From Anaerolineae bacterium (lineage in GTDB: Bacteria; Chloroflexota; Anaerolineae; 4572-78; J111), in the NCBI GenBank assembly GCA_022071955.1, contig JAJVIM010000027.1, positions 124,001 through 188,000 on the forward strand: 64,000 bases of DNA. Direction: 5' to 3'. The translations under genes were made by a program, and so were the position numbers. The stretch's first letter is position 1; every line of letters starts with the position of its first letter. Positions 27,001 to 35,301 of the stretch are shown here, one piece after another. The notes below the pieces were generated by a model. It saw nothing but the letters and a program-made list of their open reading frames with translations, ran no database searches and was not told the origin of the DNA.

Positions 27001-28062
27001 GTTACAACCTTACCCGGCATCGTCCGAGGCGATGAGAAACGCTTACGGCAAATCTTGCTCAATCTCCTGAGCAATGCGGTCAAATTTACCGAACAGGGTG
27101 GGATTGTATTCACCGTAGGCTATCAAAAACAAAAAATCCGGTTTCAAATCGAAGATACCGGCATCGGCATTCCAGCGGATAAACTGAGCCAAATCTTCGA
27201 TCCGTTTCAGCAAGTTAGCATCCAGAAGCATGCCATTGAAGGCACCGGCCTGGGCTTGGCGATCAGCCAAAAGTTGGTTGAGGCCCTGGGCGGCGAATTA
27301 CGGGTAAAGAGTAGGCCGGGCGAGGGCACGGTTTTTTGGTTTGAGCTGGATTTACCGGAAATTTCAAATGGAGTTGAGGTTAGCCCGGCCGAGGAGCGGG
27401 CTATCGTTGGCTATGTTGGGCCACGGCACAGCATTTTGGTGGTGGACGATCGGTGGGAGAATCGCTCCGTTTTGGTGAACTTGCTTGGCCCCTTAGACTT
27501 TGACCTGATTGAAGCGAAAGATGGGCGTGAGGCCCTCAATCAGGCGGTCGAGTTCCAGCCCGATCTAATCTTGATGGACCTGGTTATGCCGGTGCTGGAC
27601 GGGTTTGAGGCAACCCGCCAGTTGCGACAGCTACCGGAGGCTAAAGAGGTTGTCATCATTGCCCTGTCGGCCAGTGTCTTTGACCATACTCGCCAGGAGT
27701 GCCTGATTGCTGGCTGTGATGATTTCATCGCCAAGCCTGTTCGCAGCGTTGAACTCTTGGCCAAAATTCAGACACATCTGGGATTGACCTGGATTTATGA
27801 GCCACCCAGCGACGCCCCAGAGATATTCCATGCGGCGCCACCCTCTGCCCCCTATCCCCTGCCTCCCTGTCCCCCGCTGGAAGAGATGTTCCAACTACTT
27901 GATCTGGCCAGGCGCGGTGATGTTCAGGCTATTCTGGCCCGGTTAGAAATCATTGAACAAACAAGCGATGAGGTTCGCCCCTTTGTGACCGAAATCCGTC
28001 GGTTGGCCAAGACCTTTCAAGTCAAACAAATCCGTGAATTTATCGACAAATATTTGGAGTGA
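21025..28062 (+). CDS. Giant hybrid sensor kinase: pseudokinase-AAA-TPR-GAFx3-HisKA-HATPase-REC
   Basis: Cytoplasmic signalling protein of about 2345 residues. Order: Ser/Thr-kinase-like domain (8-265); AAA/predicted ATPase with Walker A GYSGIGKS at 340-347 and LIIFLDDLQWAD; helical TPR-like region (about 700-1300); three GAF domains (about 1332-1492, 1512-1655, 1712-1860); HisKA with H1899 (MSHELRTPLNG); HATPase (NLLSNAVKF, DTGIGIP, GTGLGLAIS); receiver with D2185 (LILMDLVMP). K41 is kept, but the catalytic loop reads H131-K-N133 instead of HKD and DFG is G152-F-S, so the first domain should not phosphorylate. Start ATG 21025 (or 21031) fits the usual short lead before LPGY. TATAAT lies at 20949-20954. 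The next kinase follows by four bases. Confidence 0.92.
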   Translation: MDMSVTTALPGYNILEVMGESAGEALYRGHRLLDNTPVLLKVLKADYPSPKELAQLKREYELTTALPVEGVVQALGLEEYDHRPVLILADFGGNPLSRHPRLHHFEISTALQLAIQLARTLADIHQRNIIHKNLTPQNILFEPRTQQVKITGFSLASQLTQETHPAGDPRLIEGNLAYLSPEQTGRMNRVIDYRADFYALGVILYELLTDQLPFKLDDPLRLVYAHIAKEPIPPVTLRPDLPLPLSSLILKLLAKMAEDRYQSGYGLSFDLAHCLEEWQAARTINPFSLGRQDISDRFQIPQKLYGREPELQTLLAAVERVYGASTPNQAQPATLLLVTGYSGIGKSALVNEVHKPLARQEQRGYFITGKFDQFERNIPYGAIIQALQDLVQQLLTEPEAEVQRWQDKLLQALGANGQIITEVIPKVELIIGQQPPVPALPPAEAQNRFTLVFLQFIQVFSRPEQPLIIFLDDLQWADSATLDLLPLLVTNPQLGNLLVIGAYRDNEVQAAHPLLRTLADLEQTGARLNRITLGPLDLTHVSQFVADALQLGLDQVKPLAELILQKTGGNPFFFIQFLKSLQQEGLITFDYSHGCWTFDLNGIQQRGFTDNVVDLMATNLQKLPAAAQQAAKLAACIGNRFNLSTLSVVKETSADQVMADLWPTVQSGLIVPLGGAVQLVQRPNADTTPEMVYQFLHDRVQQAAYALIPDSQKQAVHLKVGRLMLQFADKSTRDDRLFEIVNHLNQGASLIGEPAERIELAKLNLAAGRKAKTSTAYGPALDYFCTGVSQLAANSWSSEYQLSLALHFERAEAEFLNGNFEQAEQVFEILLRHSRSTLDQAEVYNLKMLQFEIMARYDQAVQAGRQGLSMLGIELPESAAAKQTALIAEIERIHEQLQLTPISQLIELPVMSKPEVKMGMKLLMTMWAPAYIAADHDLSDLISATMVRLSLLHGHCEESAYGYVTHAITVGTKFGDYKSGYDFGRLALQVNEQFADRKLRAKIQHMFSCFVNLWRAPLKSCFPYAREAYRCGLETGDLAYATYGAFHSSWYTWLCSGQLSLVDQACHANVAFLTQIKNYSFADAQRVIWQWSLSLQGLPAPDSAPTEASLDEAIYLTTYQNDPFFQTFYYVTKLQLCYTFEDFKGAKAMGEQAERVAPSLNGTVWNVILCFYYALTLTALYPLADASDRVACERKLEDLKQKMKQWANNCPANFRQLDRLIEAESLKLKGRDDEAREHYEQAIWTSRENGFVQDEALANELFAKYWLFRKQEKPARHYLTEALFAYRRWEAEAKVKDLEERYRNLLTRSEYADKDTDVTITTTEDRALDLMAVIEAAQTLSGEMNLEKLLSKLMQIVLENAGAQKGCLILKNGEHWTVEATSSDQPDSIVVGHPTSTESEQHCASAIVNYVKRTNEYLVIDDASHDERFSHDPYVARHQPKSILCLPILRQQELSGILYLENNLTAAAFSANRIEVVQILASQAAISIENARLHGQMEQEIADRRHAEAVLRAITEGTAAATGGDFFRSLVRHLAKALHVHCAFVTECTDATLTRVRTLAYIEEGQFQENFEYDLAGAPCERVISGSTYFCPNQLETLFPTEVGMESYLGVSLVDSTGRIIGHLAVINDQPIEINPQHHTSILQIFAARAGAELERIRAEEALQQANEALEQRVEERTADLSESEARYRHLFAQTQTNLAESEAQARRLNLLNDMSQQINRAITEDEIIKVVAHYSPLILNTERASVALLTETNDSLEIFVLEGKGDVIPAGTKLPVAGTALGKVVREKQLLNVPEIQATDFLDFQKLAEHGFQSSMIAPLLTGGEVIGTLNVTESRPKAYQQRDEQLIIQIASLLASNVEKIRRNQELQQAKEAADKARQAAEMASRAKSEFLANMSHELRTPLNGILGYAQILKKDKGLDNQQQERVAIIQRSGEHLLNLINDILDLSKIEAHKMELQLGDFQFPDFLHNIAEICRVSAEQKRLSFKFEAVTTLPGIVRGDEKRLRQILLNLLSNAVKFTEQGGIVFTVGYQKQKIRFQIEDTGIGIPADKLSQIFDPFQQVSIQKHAIEGTGLGLAISQKLVEALGGELRVKSRPGEGTVFWFELDLPEISNGVEVSPAEERAIVGYVGPRHSILVVDDRWENRSVLVNLLGPLDFDLIEAKDGREALNQAVEFQPDLILMDLVMPVLDGFEATRQLRQLPEAKEVVIIALSASVFDHTRQECLIAGCDDFIAKPVRSVELLAKIQTHLGLTWIYEPPSDAPEIFHAAPPSAPYPLPPCPPLEEMFQLLDLARRGDVQAILARLEIIEQTSDEVRPFVTEIRRLAKTFQVKQIREFIDKYLE

Positions 28063-28066
28063 GTTG

Positions 28067-29209
28067 ATGGTAGACCGGAACAGGAAAGGCACGGTTTTGC
28101 TGGTTGACGATCACCCCACAAATATTGGGATACTGTTGGATTATCTGAGCGAGGCCGGCTTCAAGGTACTCGTCGCTCAGGATGGGGTGAGCGCCCTGGA
28201 ACAGGTGGCCTACGCCCCGCCCGATATCATCCTCTTGGATGTTATAATGCCCGGCATTGACGGCTTTGAAACCTGTCGCCGGTTGAAGACAAATCCGGCT
28301 ACTTGCGATATTCCGGTACTTTTCATGTCGGCGTTATCCGACACCGTTGATAAGGTCAAAGGGTTTGAAATTGGAGCGGTTGATTATATCACCAAGCCCA
28401 TTCAACACGAAGAAGTCCTGGCCCGCGTCACTGCCCACCTGACCATTCGCCAATTGCAGCAAAGCCTGGAAACAAAGAACAGGCAACTGGCCGCAGAAAT
28501 CGCCGAACGCCAAAAGCTCATTGTTGAGTTAGACGCCTATGCTCATACTGTCGCCCACGATCTTAGAAATCCACTCAGTTCCATCTTTGCTCACGCCGAG
28601 TCGCTGCGGGAACCCTGGTTAACGCACGAAGAGAGCGAGTGGGCCATTCAGAACATCTTGTCCAGCAGTTCTCAAATGAACAACATCATCAAAGCCTTGT
28701 TGCTTCTCGCCAAAACCCGTCAAACCGAGGTAAAGGGGCAACCGCTGGATATGGCCAAAATTGTCGATCAGACCCAACGACGCCTGGCTGCACTCATAGT
28801 TGAGTGTCAGGCCAAACTGATTTGGCCTGAAACGTGGCCCACGGCTGTGGGGCACGATCTTTGGATTGAGGAAGTGTGGGCCAACTATCTGGAAAATGGG
28901 CTCAAATATGGCGGCCGGCCGGCCTGCCTCGAGTTGGGCGCGGAAATTATACCCAACGGCTTTATCCGTTTTTGGGTCCGAGATAATGGATTGGGTCTTT
29001 CCCCGGAGGCCCAGGCCCGATTGTTCACGCCCTTTACCCAACTGAGCCACGCTCCGGCTCAAGGTTACGGGTTGGGCCTATCGATTGTGCAGCGAATTAT
29101 TGAGAAACTGGGCGGTCAGGTAGGGGTGGAGAGCGAAGGTGTGCCGGGGCGAGGGTGCATTTTTAGTTTTACCTTGCCGGCCGCTCCGGTGGAACATTCA
29201 GCTCTGTAA
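28067..29209 (+). CDS. Response-regulator/histidine-kinase hybrid (REC-HisKA-HATPase)
   Basis: 380-residue cytoplasmic protein, four bases after the stop of the giant kinase and likely co-translated (TTGGAG before ATG 28067). An N-terminal receiver (LLVDDHPTN, ILLDVIMPGIDGFE, ITKPIQHEE) leads through a coiled coil to HisKA with HTVAHDLRNPLSSI and an HATPase (DNGLGLSPEAQ, GYGLGLSIVQRI). A receiver in front of a kinase is the usual relay partner of such giant sensors: it could take phosphate from H1899/D2185 of the upstream protein and then control its own kinase. No output domain is present. Confidence 0.92.
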   Translation: MVDRNRKGTVLLVDDHPTNIGILLDYLSEAGFKVLVAQDGVSALEQVAYAPPDIILLDVIMPGIDGFETCRRLKTNPATCDIPVLFMSALSDTVDKVKGFEIGAVDYITKPIQHEEVLARVTAHLTIRQLQQSLETKNRQLAAEIAERQKLIVELDAYAHTVAHDLRNPLSSIFAHAESLREPWLTHEESEWAIQNILSSSSQMNNIIKALLLLAKTRQTEVKGQPLDMAKIVDQTQRRLAALIVECQAKLIWPETWPTAVGHDLWIEEVWANYLENGLKYGGRPACLELGAEIIPNGFIRFWVRDNGLGLSPEAQARLFTPFTQLSHAPAQGYGLGLSIVQRIIEKLGGQVGVESEGVPGRGCIFSFTLPAAPVEHSAL

Positions 29210-29252
29210 CCATCGAGAATAAAGAATCCGCAATCCAAATTCCGCCATCGGG

Positions 29253-29957
29253 TTAAACGCTGTCCGACGAGAATTTATACCCCACACTCCAGACCGTTTG
29301 AATATACGTGGGTTGATCCGGATCCGGTTCGATCCGCTGCCGGAGGCGGCGAATGTGAACCGTCACCGTGTTGGTATCACCGTAAAAATCATAACCCCAG
29401 ACCTGATCTAACAGTTGTTCCCGAGTAAAAACCTGGCCTGGATGGCTTACAAATAACCACAGCAGATCGAAGTTTTTTGCAGTTAGCTCGACCGGCTGCC
29501 CCTTGACTGTGACCGTTCGAGACTGGGGATCGACGGTCAGATCCCCCACCGTAATCACAGACGACTGAGCCTGAGCGGCTGGCTTGTCGCTACTCCGCCG
29601 CAGGACCGCCTTTACACGAGCCACTAACTCTCTGGGGTTGAAGGGTTTCGTGACGTAATCGTCGGCCCCTAATTCCAGGCCTACAATCTTGTCCACATCC
29701 TCCGCCCGCGAGGTGAGCATAATAATTGGCACATTGAGCTTGGCCCGCGCCTGCCGGGTCACTTCCAAGCCGTCCAAGCCGGGCATCATCACATCTAAGA
29801 TCATCAGATTGGGAGCGGCGCGTTCAATCGCTCGCAATGCCGCCGCCCCGTCGGCAACTAACTCAACCTCAAACCCCTCGCGGGTGAGGTAAAGTTCGAC
29901 CACTTGCCGAATACCGACCTCATCATCCACAACCAAAACACGTTGTTTGGCATTCAT
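29253..29957 (-). CDS. OmpR/PhoB-family response regulator
   Basis: 234-residue DNA-binding regulator convergent with the kinase pair. Receiver domain with D11-D12, phosphorylation site D55 (LMILDVMMPGLDG), T82-S and K-P-F (VTKPFNPRELV), then a winged helix from about 135 (LTAKNFDLLWLFVSHPGQVFTREQLLDQVWGYDF, VTVHIRRLRQRIEPD). GGGGGG lies about 8 bases before ATG 29957 on the minus strand. No cognate kinase is directly linked in an operon; the two kinases across the 43-bp convergent gap are candidates, by position only. Confidence 0.94.
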   Translation of the reverse strand: MNAKQRVLVVDDEVGIRQVVELYLTREGFEVELVADGAAALRAIERAAPNLMILDVMMPGLDGLEVTRQARAKLNVPIIMLTSRAEDVDKIVGLELGADDYVTKPFNPRELVARVKAVLRRSSDKPAAQAQSSVITVGDLTVDPQSRTVTVKGQPVELTAKNFDLLWLFVSHPGQVFTREQLLDQVWGYDFYGDTNTVTVHIRRLRQRIEPDPDQPTYIQTVWSVGYKFSSDSV

Positions 29958-30263
29958 GGCCGTACCCCCCTTTTTTGTCCGCCCTGACCCTTAGTCCATA
30001 AGTTGATTCCGGGTTTTTTACATCCGTTCTCTCGTTCCCAAACTCAGTTTAGCAACCAGAAAGCCTGCTACATATTTACGCAATTCTGTGCTTAGCGCCC
30101 CATTATATTACCAACCTCAGAAAATGTTTAATGAGGCTGTGCAAAAAATGTCATACTTCTGTTATTTTCCCACAACTGTTCTGCAATGTTTTTATTTTAT
30201 TCTGAGATTAATGATGAAACTTACAGTTTTTTATCTTATTTGAGTGTAGAAAGGAACTAAACT
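29958..30263. other. Divergent promoter region, A+T-rich
   Basis: 306 bp between the divergent response-regulator and DUF417 genes, with no gene. It must hold both promoters; the plus-strand half has several A/T runs (TTTTTATTTTATTC, CAGTTTTTTATC) but no unambiguous -35/-10 pair. AGAAAGGA precedes ATG 30264. Confidence 0.5.
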
Positions 30264-30782
30264 ATGAGAAATTTAAGTATGACCCAAGGTGAGTCCGCTT
30301 TTCAGGACAATCTGGCTGCCGGCAGATCAATCGCAGTTGGCCATAAGATGCAGATGATTGGTGAAATCGTTACGCGCTACGGTTTGGTGTTGGTCATAGG
30401 CTGGATCGGGGCTATGAAATTTACGGCCTATGAAGCCCAAGCCATTCAACCCCTGGTGGCGAACAGTCCCTTTATGAGCTGGGTCTACCAGATCTTTAGC
30501 GCCGAAGCTTTCTCCAGTCTGCTTGGCATTGTAGAGATTGCCACGGCGATCTTGATTGCCTTGCGGCCCGTCTCGGCCAAAGCTGCGGTCGTTGGCAGTG
30601 TTCTGGCCAGCTTTACCTTCCTGACCACGCTTACCTTTTTGTTCACCACCCCCGGCTGGGAACCAACCCTGGGCGGCTTCCCGTCGCTGTCGGTTGTACC
30701 CGGCCAATTTCTCATCAAAGACATTGTCCTGCTGGGCGCTTCGATCTGGTTATTGGGCGAAGCCCTGCGTGGAAAAAGCTGA
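30264..30782 (+). CDS. DUF417 (YkgB/RclC-like) membrane protein
   Basis: 172-residue membrane protein with four helices: VTRYGLVLVIGWIGAMKFT (about 35-55), a middle segment (AFSSLLGIVEIATAILIAL, about 78-98), AKAAVVGSVLASFTFLTTLTFLF, and LIKDIVLLGASIWLLGEAL. The string KFTAYEAQAIQPLVANSPFMSW is a hallmark of the family, which includes E. coli RclC, induced by reactive chlorine. Exact function is unknown. It starts the sugar block; the GH63 gene begins 60 bp later. Confidence 0.82.
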   Translation: MRNLSMTQGESAFQDNLAAGRSIAVGHKMQMIGEIVTRYGLVLVIGWIGAMKFTAYEAQAIQPLVANSPFMSWVYQIFSAEAFSSLLGIVEIATAILIALRPVSAKAAVVGSVLASFTFLTTLTFLFTTPGWEPTLGGFPSLSVVPGQFLIKDIVLLGASIWLLGEALRGKS

Positions 30783-30842
30783 CAGGGTTTGGTCTGCTGA
30801 CAGACTCGAACAATCACAACATTAATTTGATGGAGAAACCGT

Positions 30843-33551
30843 ATGATGACGCATACCACCGAACACGAACGTCTGGCTGCTCATCGAGCCGGTCAAGCTA
30901 ATTGGAAATTGTGGGGACCCTATCTCAGCGAGCGAGCCTGGGGCACCGTCCGCGAGGATTACAGTCCCTCGGGCGAAGCCTGGGATTTCTTCTCCCACGA
31001 CCATGCCCGGAGCCGGGTTTATCGCTGGAACGAAGACGGTCTGGCCGGCATCAGCGATCGCTCTCAGTACCTGTGCTTTGCTCTGACCCTCTGGAATGGG
31101 CGCGACCCGATCCTCAAAGAACGGATGTTTGGCCTGACCGGCTCAGAAGGCAATCACGGCGAGGATGTTAAGGACTACTACTTCTATCTCGATAGCACGC
31201 CAACCCACAGCTACATGAAAGTGCTTTACAAGTACCCCCAGACCGCCTTTCCTTACGCGGATATTGTCGCCGAAAACCGGTACCGAGGCCGCTTTGACCC
31301 GGAATACGAACTGCTCGACGCCGGCGCTTTTGCCGAGAATCGCTACTTTGATGTCTTTGTTGAGTATGCCAAAGCTGATCAGGCCGATATCCTGATCAAG
31401 ATGACGGTCGTTAATCGCGGCCCGGAACCGGCCGAGTGTTATCTCTTACCCACCCTCTGGTTCCGAAACACCTGGAGTTGGGGCTACAATGCCGGGCCAA
31501 TGGGCGATGTGCCGGGCAAACCCTGCCTGGAACAAATTACTGCGCCAAAAGGCGTCGCTGCCGTGCAGAGCCGCCATCCTGCGGCCGGGAACTACTACCT
31601 TTACGCCGAACAACCCGTCGACCTGCTCTTCACCGAAAATGAGACCAACGCCGAGCGACTCTACGGGCTGCCCAATGCTAGCCCGTACGTTAAGGACGCT
31701 TTCCACCACTACGTGATTGACAGGGTGAAAGAGGCGGTCAACCCCGATCGGCAAGGCACAAAGGTCGCGGCCCTGTACCGCGAGACTATTGCCTCCGGCA
31801 AGACTCGAACGCTGCGCCTGCGCTTGTCAAACGCCAGCCAGGCCCGCCCCTTCCACAACTTCGACCGCACTTTTGCCCAACGTCAGGCCGAGGCCGATGA
31901 GTTTTATACCGCTGTTCAAAACCCGACTCTGCCGGAAGACGAACGCCGAGTGCAGCGCCAGGCGTTAGCCGGCATGCTCTGGTCCAAACAACTCTTTTAC
32001 TACGACATTGAGCAGTGGCTCAGCGGCGATCCCGGCACTTCCTCCCCGCCGGCCTCGCGCCGGTACGGGCGCAACCACGAATGGGAGCACCTCAACAACT
32101 TCGACGTCATCTCGATGCCGGACAAGTGGGAGTACCCCTGGTACGCCACCTGGGATTTGGCTTTCCATTGCCTGCCGTTAGCGTTAGTCGATCCGGAGTT
32201 TGCCAAGCGCCAGTTGGAATTGATGACCCGCGAGTGGTATATGCACCCCAACGGGCAGTTGCCGGCCTACGAGTGGGCTTTTGGCGACGTCAATCCGCCG
32301 GTTCACGCCTGGGCGGTTTGGCGGGTCTACAATATCGACGCCAACCAAACCGGCCAACCGGATCGTGCCTTTTTGGAAGGATTGTTCCATAAACTTCTAC
32401 TGAACTTCACCTGGTGGGTCAACCGTAAAGATGAAGATGGCAACAACGTTTTTCAGGGCGGCTTCCTGGGGCTAGACAACATCAGTGTCTTTGACCGCAG
32501 CGCCATGCTGCCGACCGGTGGCCACATCGACCAATCGGACGGCACGGCCTGGATGGCCGCTTTCTGTTTGACGATGTTAAAAATTGCTCTGGAGCTGGCC
32601 AGGGAAGAACCCATCTACCAGGACCTGGCGACGAAATTCTTTGAACACTTCCTGCGCATTGCTCGCGCAATGGCCAATATCGGCGGCGAGGGGCACCGGT
32701 TGTGGGATGAGGAAGACGGCTTCTTCTACGACGCCCTGCACCTGCCTAACGATACAATCATTCCAATTAAGGTGCGCTCACTGGTTGGGCTGCTGCCGCT
32801 CTTCGCCGTTGATACGCTTGAGCCGGAAATCCTGGAGTCGATGCCCGATTTCAACCGGCGGCTACACTGGTTTATCAACAACCGACCTCACCTGAGCGGC
32901 AATATGGCCAGCATCGATCTGCCCGGCGCCGGTCAGCGGCGGTTGATCAGTATTCTGACCCGCGACCGGTTGGTGCGCGTTTTGCAACGGATGCTCGACC
33001 CGAATGAATTTCTGTCCGATTACGGCATTCGCTCGGTTTCAAGATTTCATCAGGCCCATCCCTACAACTTCTACGTCGATGGACAAGCCCACACCATTAG
33101 CTATCAACCCGCCGAGTCCGAGAGTGGTCTCTTTGGCGGCAACTCCAACTGGCGCGGGCCAATCTGGTTCCCCATCAACTTTTTGATCATCGAAGGTTTA
33201 CAACGCTTCCATCACTACTACGGCGACGATCTCAAAGTTGAGTGCCCAACCGGTTCCGGGCAAATGATGACCCTGGGCGAGGTGGCGACTGAACTTTCCC
33301 AACGCCTGATCCGCCTCTTCCTGCGCAATGGGCGTGGCGAGCGACCTATCTACGGTGGCACGCGACGCTTCCAGGACGATCCCCACTGGCGCGATCACAT
33401 TTTGTTCAACGAATACTTCCACGGCGACAACGGGGCCGGGCTGGGGGCCAGCCATCAAACCGGCTGGACCGGTCTGGTCGCCAAGTTGATTCAGCAAGTT
33501 GGCAGTACAACTCATGAAACTTATGGAGAAATAAACCATGAAAGGACTTAA
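30843..33551 (+). CDS. GH63-family / MGH1-like glucosidase
   Basis: 902-residue glycoside hydrolase with no signal peptide, so cytoplasmic. Beta-rich N-terminal part (WGPYLSERAWGTVREDYSPSG, YYFYLDSTPTHSYMKVLYKYPQ), then an (alpha/alpha)6 barrel from about residue 360 with EWEHLNNFDVISMPDKWEYPWYATWDLAFH and GPIWFPINFLIIEGLQRF. The Asp in ATWDLAFH and a late Glu would be the acid/base pair by analogy. GH63 members release glucose from alpha-glucosides, including glucosylglycerate and mannosylglycerate; substrate cannot be fixed here. GGAG precedes ATG. It overlaps the glucose-dehydrogenase gene by 14 bp, a strong hint that glucose is the product. Confidence 0.88.
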   Translation: MMTHTTEHERLAAHRAGQANWKLWGPYLSERAWGTVREDYSPSGEAWDFFSHDHARSRVYRWNEDGLAGISDRSQYLCFALTLWNGRDPILKERMFGLTGSEGNHGEDVKDYYFYLDSTPTHSYMKVLYKYPQTAFPYADIVAENRYRGRFDPEYELLDAGAFAENRYFDVFVEYAKADQADILIKMTVVNRGPEPAECYLLPTLWFRNTWSWGYNAGPMGDVPGKPCLEQITAPKGVAAVQSRHPAAGNYYLYAEQPVDLLFTENETNAERLYGLPNASPYVKDAFHHYVIDRVKEAVNPDRQGTKVAALYRETIASGKTRTLRLRLSNASQARPFHNFDRTFAQRQAEADEFYTAVQNPTLPEDERRVQRQALAGMLWSKQLFYYDIEQWLSGDPGTSSPPASRRYGRNHEWEHLNNFDVISMPDKWEYPWYATWDLAFHCLPLALVDPEFAKRQLELMTREWYMHPNGQLPAYEWAFGDVNPPVHAWAVWRVYNIDANQTGQPDRAFLEGLFHKLLLNFTWWVNRKDEDGNNVFQGGFLGLDNISVFDRSAMLPTGGHIDQSDGTAWMAAFCLTMLKIALELAREEPIYQDLATKFFEHFLRIARAMANIGGEGHRLWDEEDGFFYDALHLPNDTIIPIKVRSLVGLLPLFAVDTLEPEILESMPDFNRRLHWFINNRPHLSGNMASIDLPGAGQRRLISILTRDRLVRVLQRMLDPNEFLSDYGIRSVSRFHQAHPYNFYVDGQAHTISYQPAESESGLFGGNSNWRGPIWFPINFLIIEGLQRFHHYYGDDLKVECPTGSGQMMTLGEVATELSQRLIRLFLRNGRGERPIYGGTRRFQDDPHWRDHILFNEYFHGDNGAGLGASHQTGWTGLVAKLIQQVGSTTHETYGEINHERT

Positions 33552-34371
33552 AGGAAAAAACGTTTTAGTGACCGGCGGCACGTCCGGTATCGGCCAGGCG
33601 ATTGCAGTCTATTTTGCCAAAGAAGGGGCCAATGTGGCCATCAACTACCGCTCTCGCTCCCAAGAGGCCGAAGAAACCCACGCCCAAATCCACGCCGAGT
33701 CAGGCCAGCCCATGCATGACTTAATGGATGAAATGGAAGAAAGCGGCGGCCGGCATGTCTTGGTCCGGGCTGATGTATCCGTTGAAGCGGATGTGGTCAG
33801 CATGGTGCAGGAAGCTGTTGACCAACTGGGCGGGCTGGACATTTTGATCAACAACGCCGGCATTCAAATCCCGGGCGACTCGCACGAATTGACGATTGAC
33901 AGCTTTGACCGGGTTCTAGCCGTAAACTTGCGCGGGGCTTATATGTGCGCCCGCGAAGCGATCAAGCAGTTCCTGGCGCAGAACAAACCGGGGGTGATCA
34001 TCAATGTTTCCAGCGTCCATCAAGAGATTCCTAAGCCCCGCTTTTTGAGCTACTCGGTTAGCAAAGGCGGCATGCAAAACCTGACTCGCACGCTGGCTCT
34101 GGAATATGCCGGGCGCGGCATTCGAGTGAACGGCATTGGCCCGGGCGCAACCATCACCCCAATCAACCGGGCCTGGGTTGACGATCCAGCCAAGAGCGCC
34201 ATGGTTTATGAGCACATTCCTATGCAGCGCGCCGCCGAGTCCGAAGAGATGGCTGCGGTCACTGCTTTCCTTTGTTCGGATGATGCGGCCTACATCACCG
34301 GCCAGACGATCTTTGTTGATGGCGGACTGACGCTTTACGCCGATTTCCGCACGGCATGGTCATCGGAGTAA
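33538..34371 (+). CDS. SDR oxidoreductase, glucose 1-dehydrogenase-like
   Basis: 277-residue NAD(P)-dependent short-chain dehydrogenase. Cofactor motif TGGTSGIG at 12-19, NNAG, and catalytic Ser-Tyr-x3-Lys in NVSSVHQEIPKPRFLSYSVSKGG. The SSVHE/Q-x-IP and IRVNGIGPGA-x-TPIN strings closely resemble Bacillus glucose 1-dehydrogenase (oxidation of beta-D-glucose to glucono-1,5-lactone). An extra ~15 residues (GQPMHDLMDEMEESGG, about 60-75) lies before the beta3 strand, which would lie near the cofactor pocket. Starts inside the end of the GH63 gene; GGAG is 10 bases upstream. Confidence 0.85.
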   Translation: MKGLKGKNVLVTGGTSGIGQAIAVYFAKEGANVAINYRSRSQEAEETHAQIHAESGQPMHDLMDEMEESGGRHVLVRADVSVEADVVSMVQEAVDQLGGLDILINNAGIQIPGDSHELTIDSFDRVLAVNLRGAYMCAREAIKQFLAQNKPGVIINVSSVHQEIPKPRFLSYSVSKGGMQNLTRTLALEYAGRGIRVNGIGPGATITPINRAWVDDPAKSAMVYEHIPMQRAAESEEMAAVTAFLCSDDAAYITGQTIFVDGGLTLYADFRTAWSSE

Positions 34372-34395
34372 CCATTTCTGTGCAGGAGCGATGAT

Positions 34396-35301
34396 ATGGC
34401 TCAAGAATCGCGGCAACCGTCGCCGTATGGCCCGGACGACCAGATAGGTATGCTGAATGAAATCACCCCGCTCAAGGTGGTAGAGGCGGCTCGGCTCGTC
34501 CGGCAAGGCCGGGTCTATGACCTGGCCCACGTGCTGGATGAAAAGGTACCGGCTTTTCCCGGCCGTACCTTTCGCCAGAGCCTGACGACCAGCGCCCATC
34601 TGCTCAATCGTCGCCGGCCCGATGCCGGCGCGGCCGGCTGGGGAGCGAATAACGTCAACTGGATTGTGGAATTAGTGTCCAGTACCTCGCAACTCGGCAC
34701 TCATCTGGACGCCCTCAATCATCTGCAAATCGGCGACCGCTGCTACAACGGCCATACCTTAACCGACTTAGCCGAAGAGTGGGGCACGAATAAGTTGGGC
34801 ATCGAGACCGTGCCCCAAATCATCACCCGCGGTCTCCTGCTAGACATCGCCAGGCTGCACGGGCGGGAACGCCTGGAGCAAGGCTATGTCATCTCGGTGG
34901 CAGACGTAACCACCGCGCTCAAACGGCAAGAGGTGCAGGTCAAACGGGGGGATGCGGTCTTGTTCCACACCGGCTGGGGCGATCTGTGGATGCAGGACAA
35001 TGAAACCTACCTTTCCGGCGAGCCGGGGCCGGGCATAGACGCAGCCCTGTGGCTGGTTGAGCAGGGCGTGGCTCTCACCGGCTGCGACACCTGGAGCTTT
35101 GGGCCGGTGCCGCCCGAAGACCCGGCCCAGCCCTTTGTTGTGCCCCAAACCTTGAATGTGCGCCATGGCCTGTTTATCGTCGAAAACCTTTCGACTGCGG
35201 CCCTGGCTCACGACCAGGTTCATGAGTTTATGTTGGTTCTAACTCACGCCAAGCTACGCGGCGCAACCGGCGCGTGGGTGTCGCCAGTGGCAATTGTGTA
35301 A
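34396..35301 (+). CDS. Cyclase-family metal-dependent hydrolase (kynurenine-formamidase fold)
   Basis: 301-residue protein of the PF04199 type. The metal motif H-x-D-x3-H is present as GTHLDALNH (about residues 99-107), preceded by the usual DLAHVLDEKVPAFPGR and followed by RGLLLDIARLHG, GDAVLFHTGWGDLW and a conserved CDTWSFGPVPPE. Family members hydrolyse amides, lactones or isatin. Next to a glucose dehydrogenase a lactonase role (gluconolactone opening) is attractive but unproven. GGAG seven bases before ATG 34396; 24 bp after the SDR gene. Confidence 0.82.
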   Translation: MAQESRQPSPYGPDDQIGMLNEITPLKVVEAARLVRQGRVYDLAHVLDEKVPAFPGRTFRQSLTTSAHLLNRRRPDAGAAGWGANNVNWIVELVSSTSQLGTHLDALNHLQIGDRCYNGHTLTDLAEEWGTNKLGIETVPQIITRGLLLDIARLHGRERLEQGYVISVADVTTALKRQEVQVKRGDAVLFHTGWGDLWMQDNETYLSGEPGPGIDAALWLVEQGVALTGCDTWSFGPVPPEDPAQPFVVPQTLNVRHGLFIVENLSTAALAHDQVHEFMLVLTHAKLRGATGAWVSPVAIV

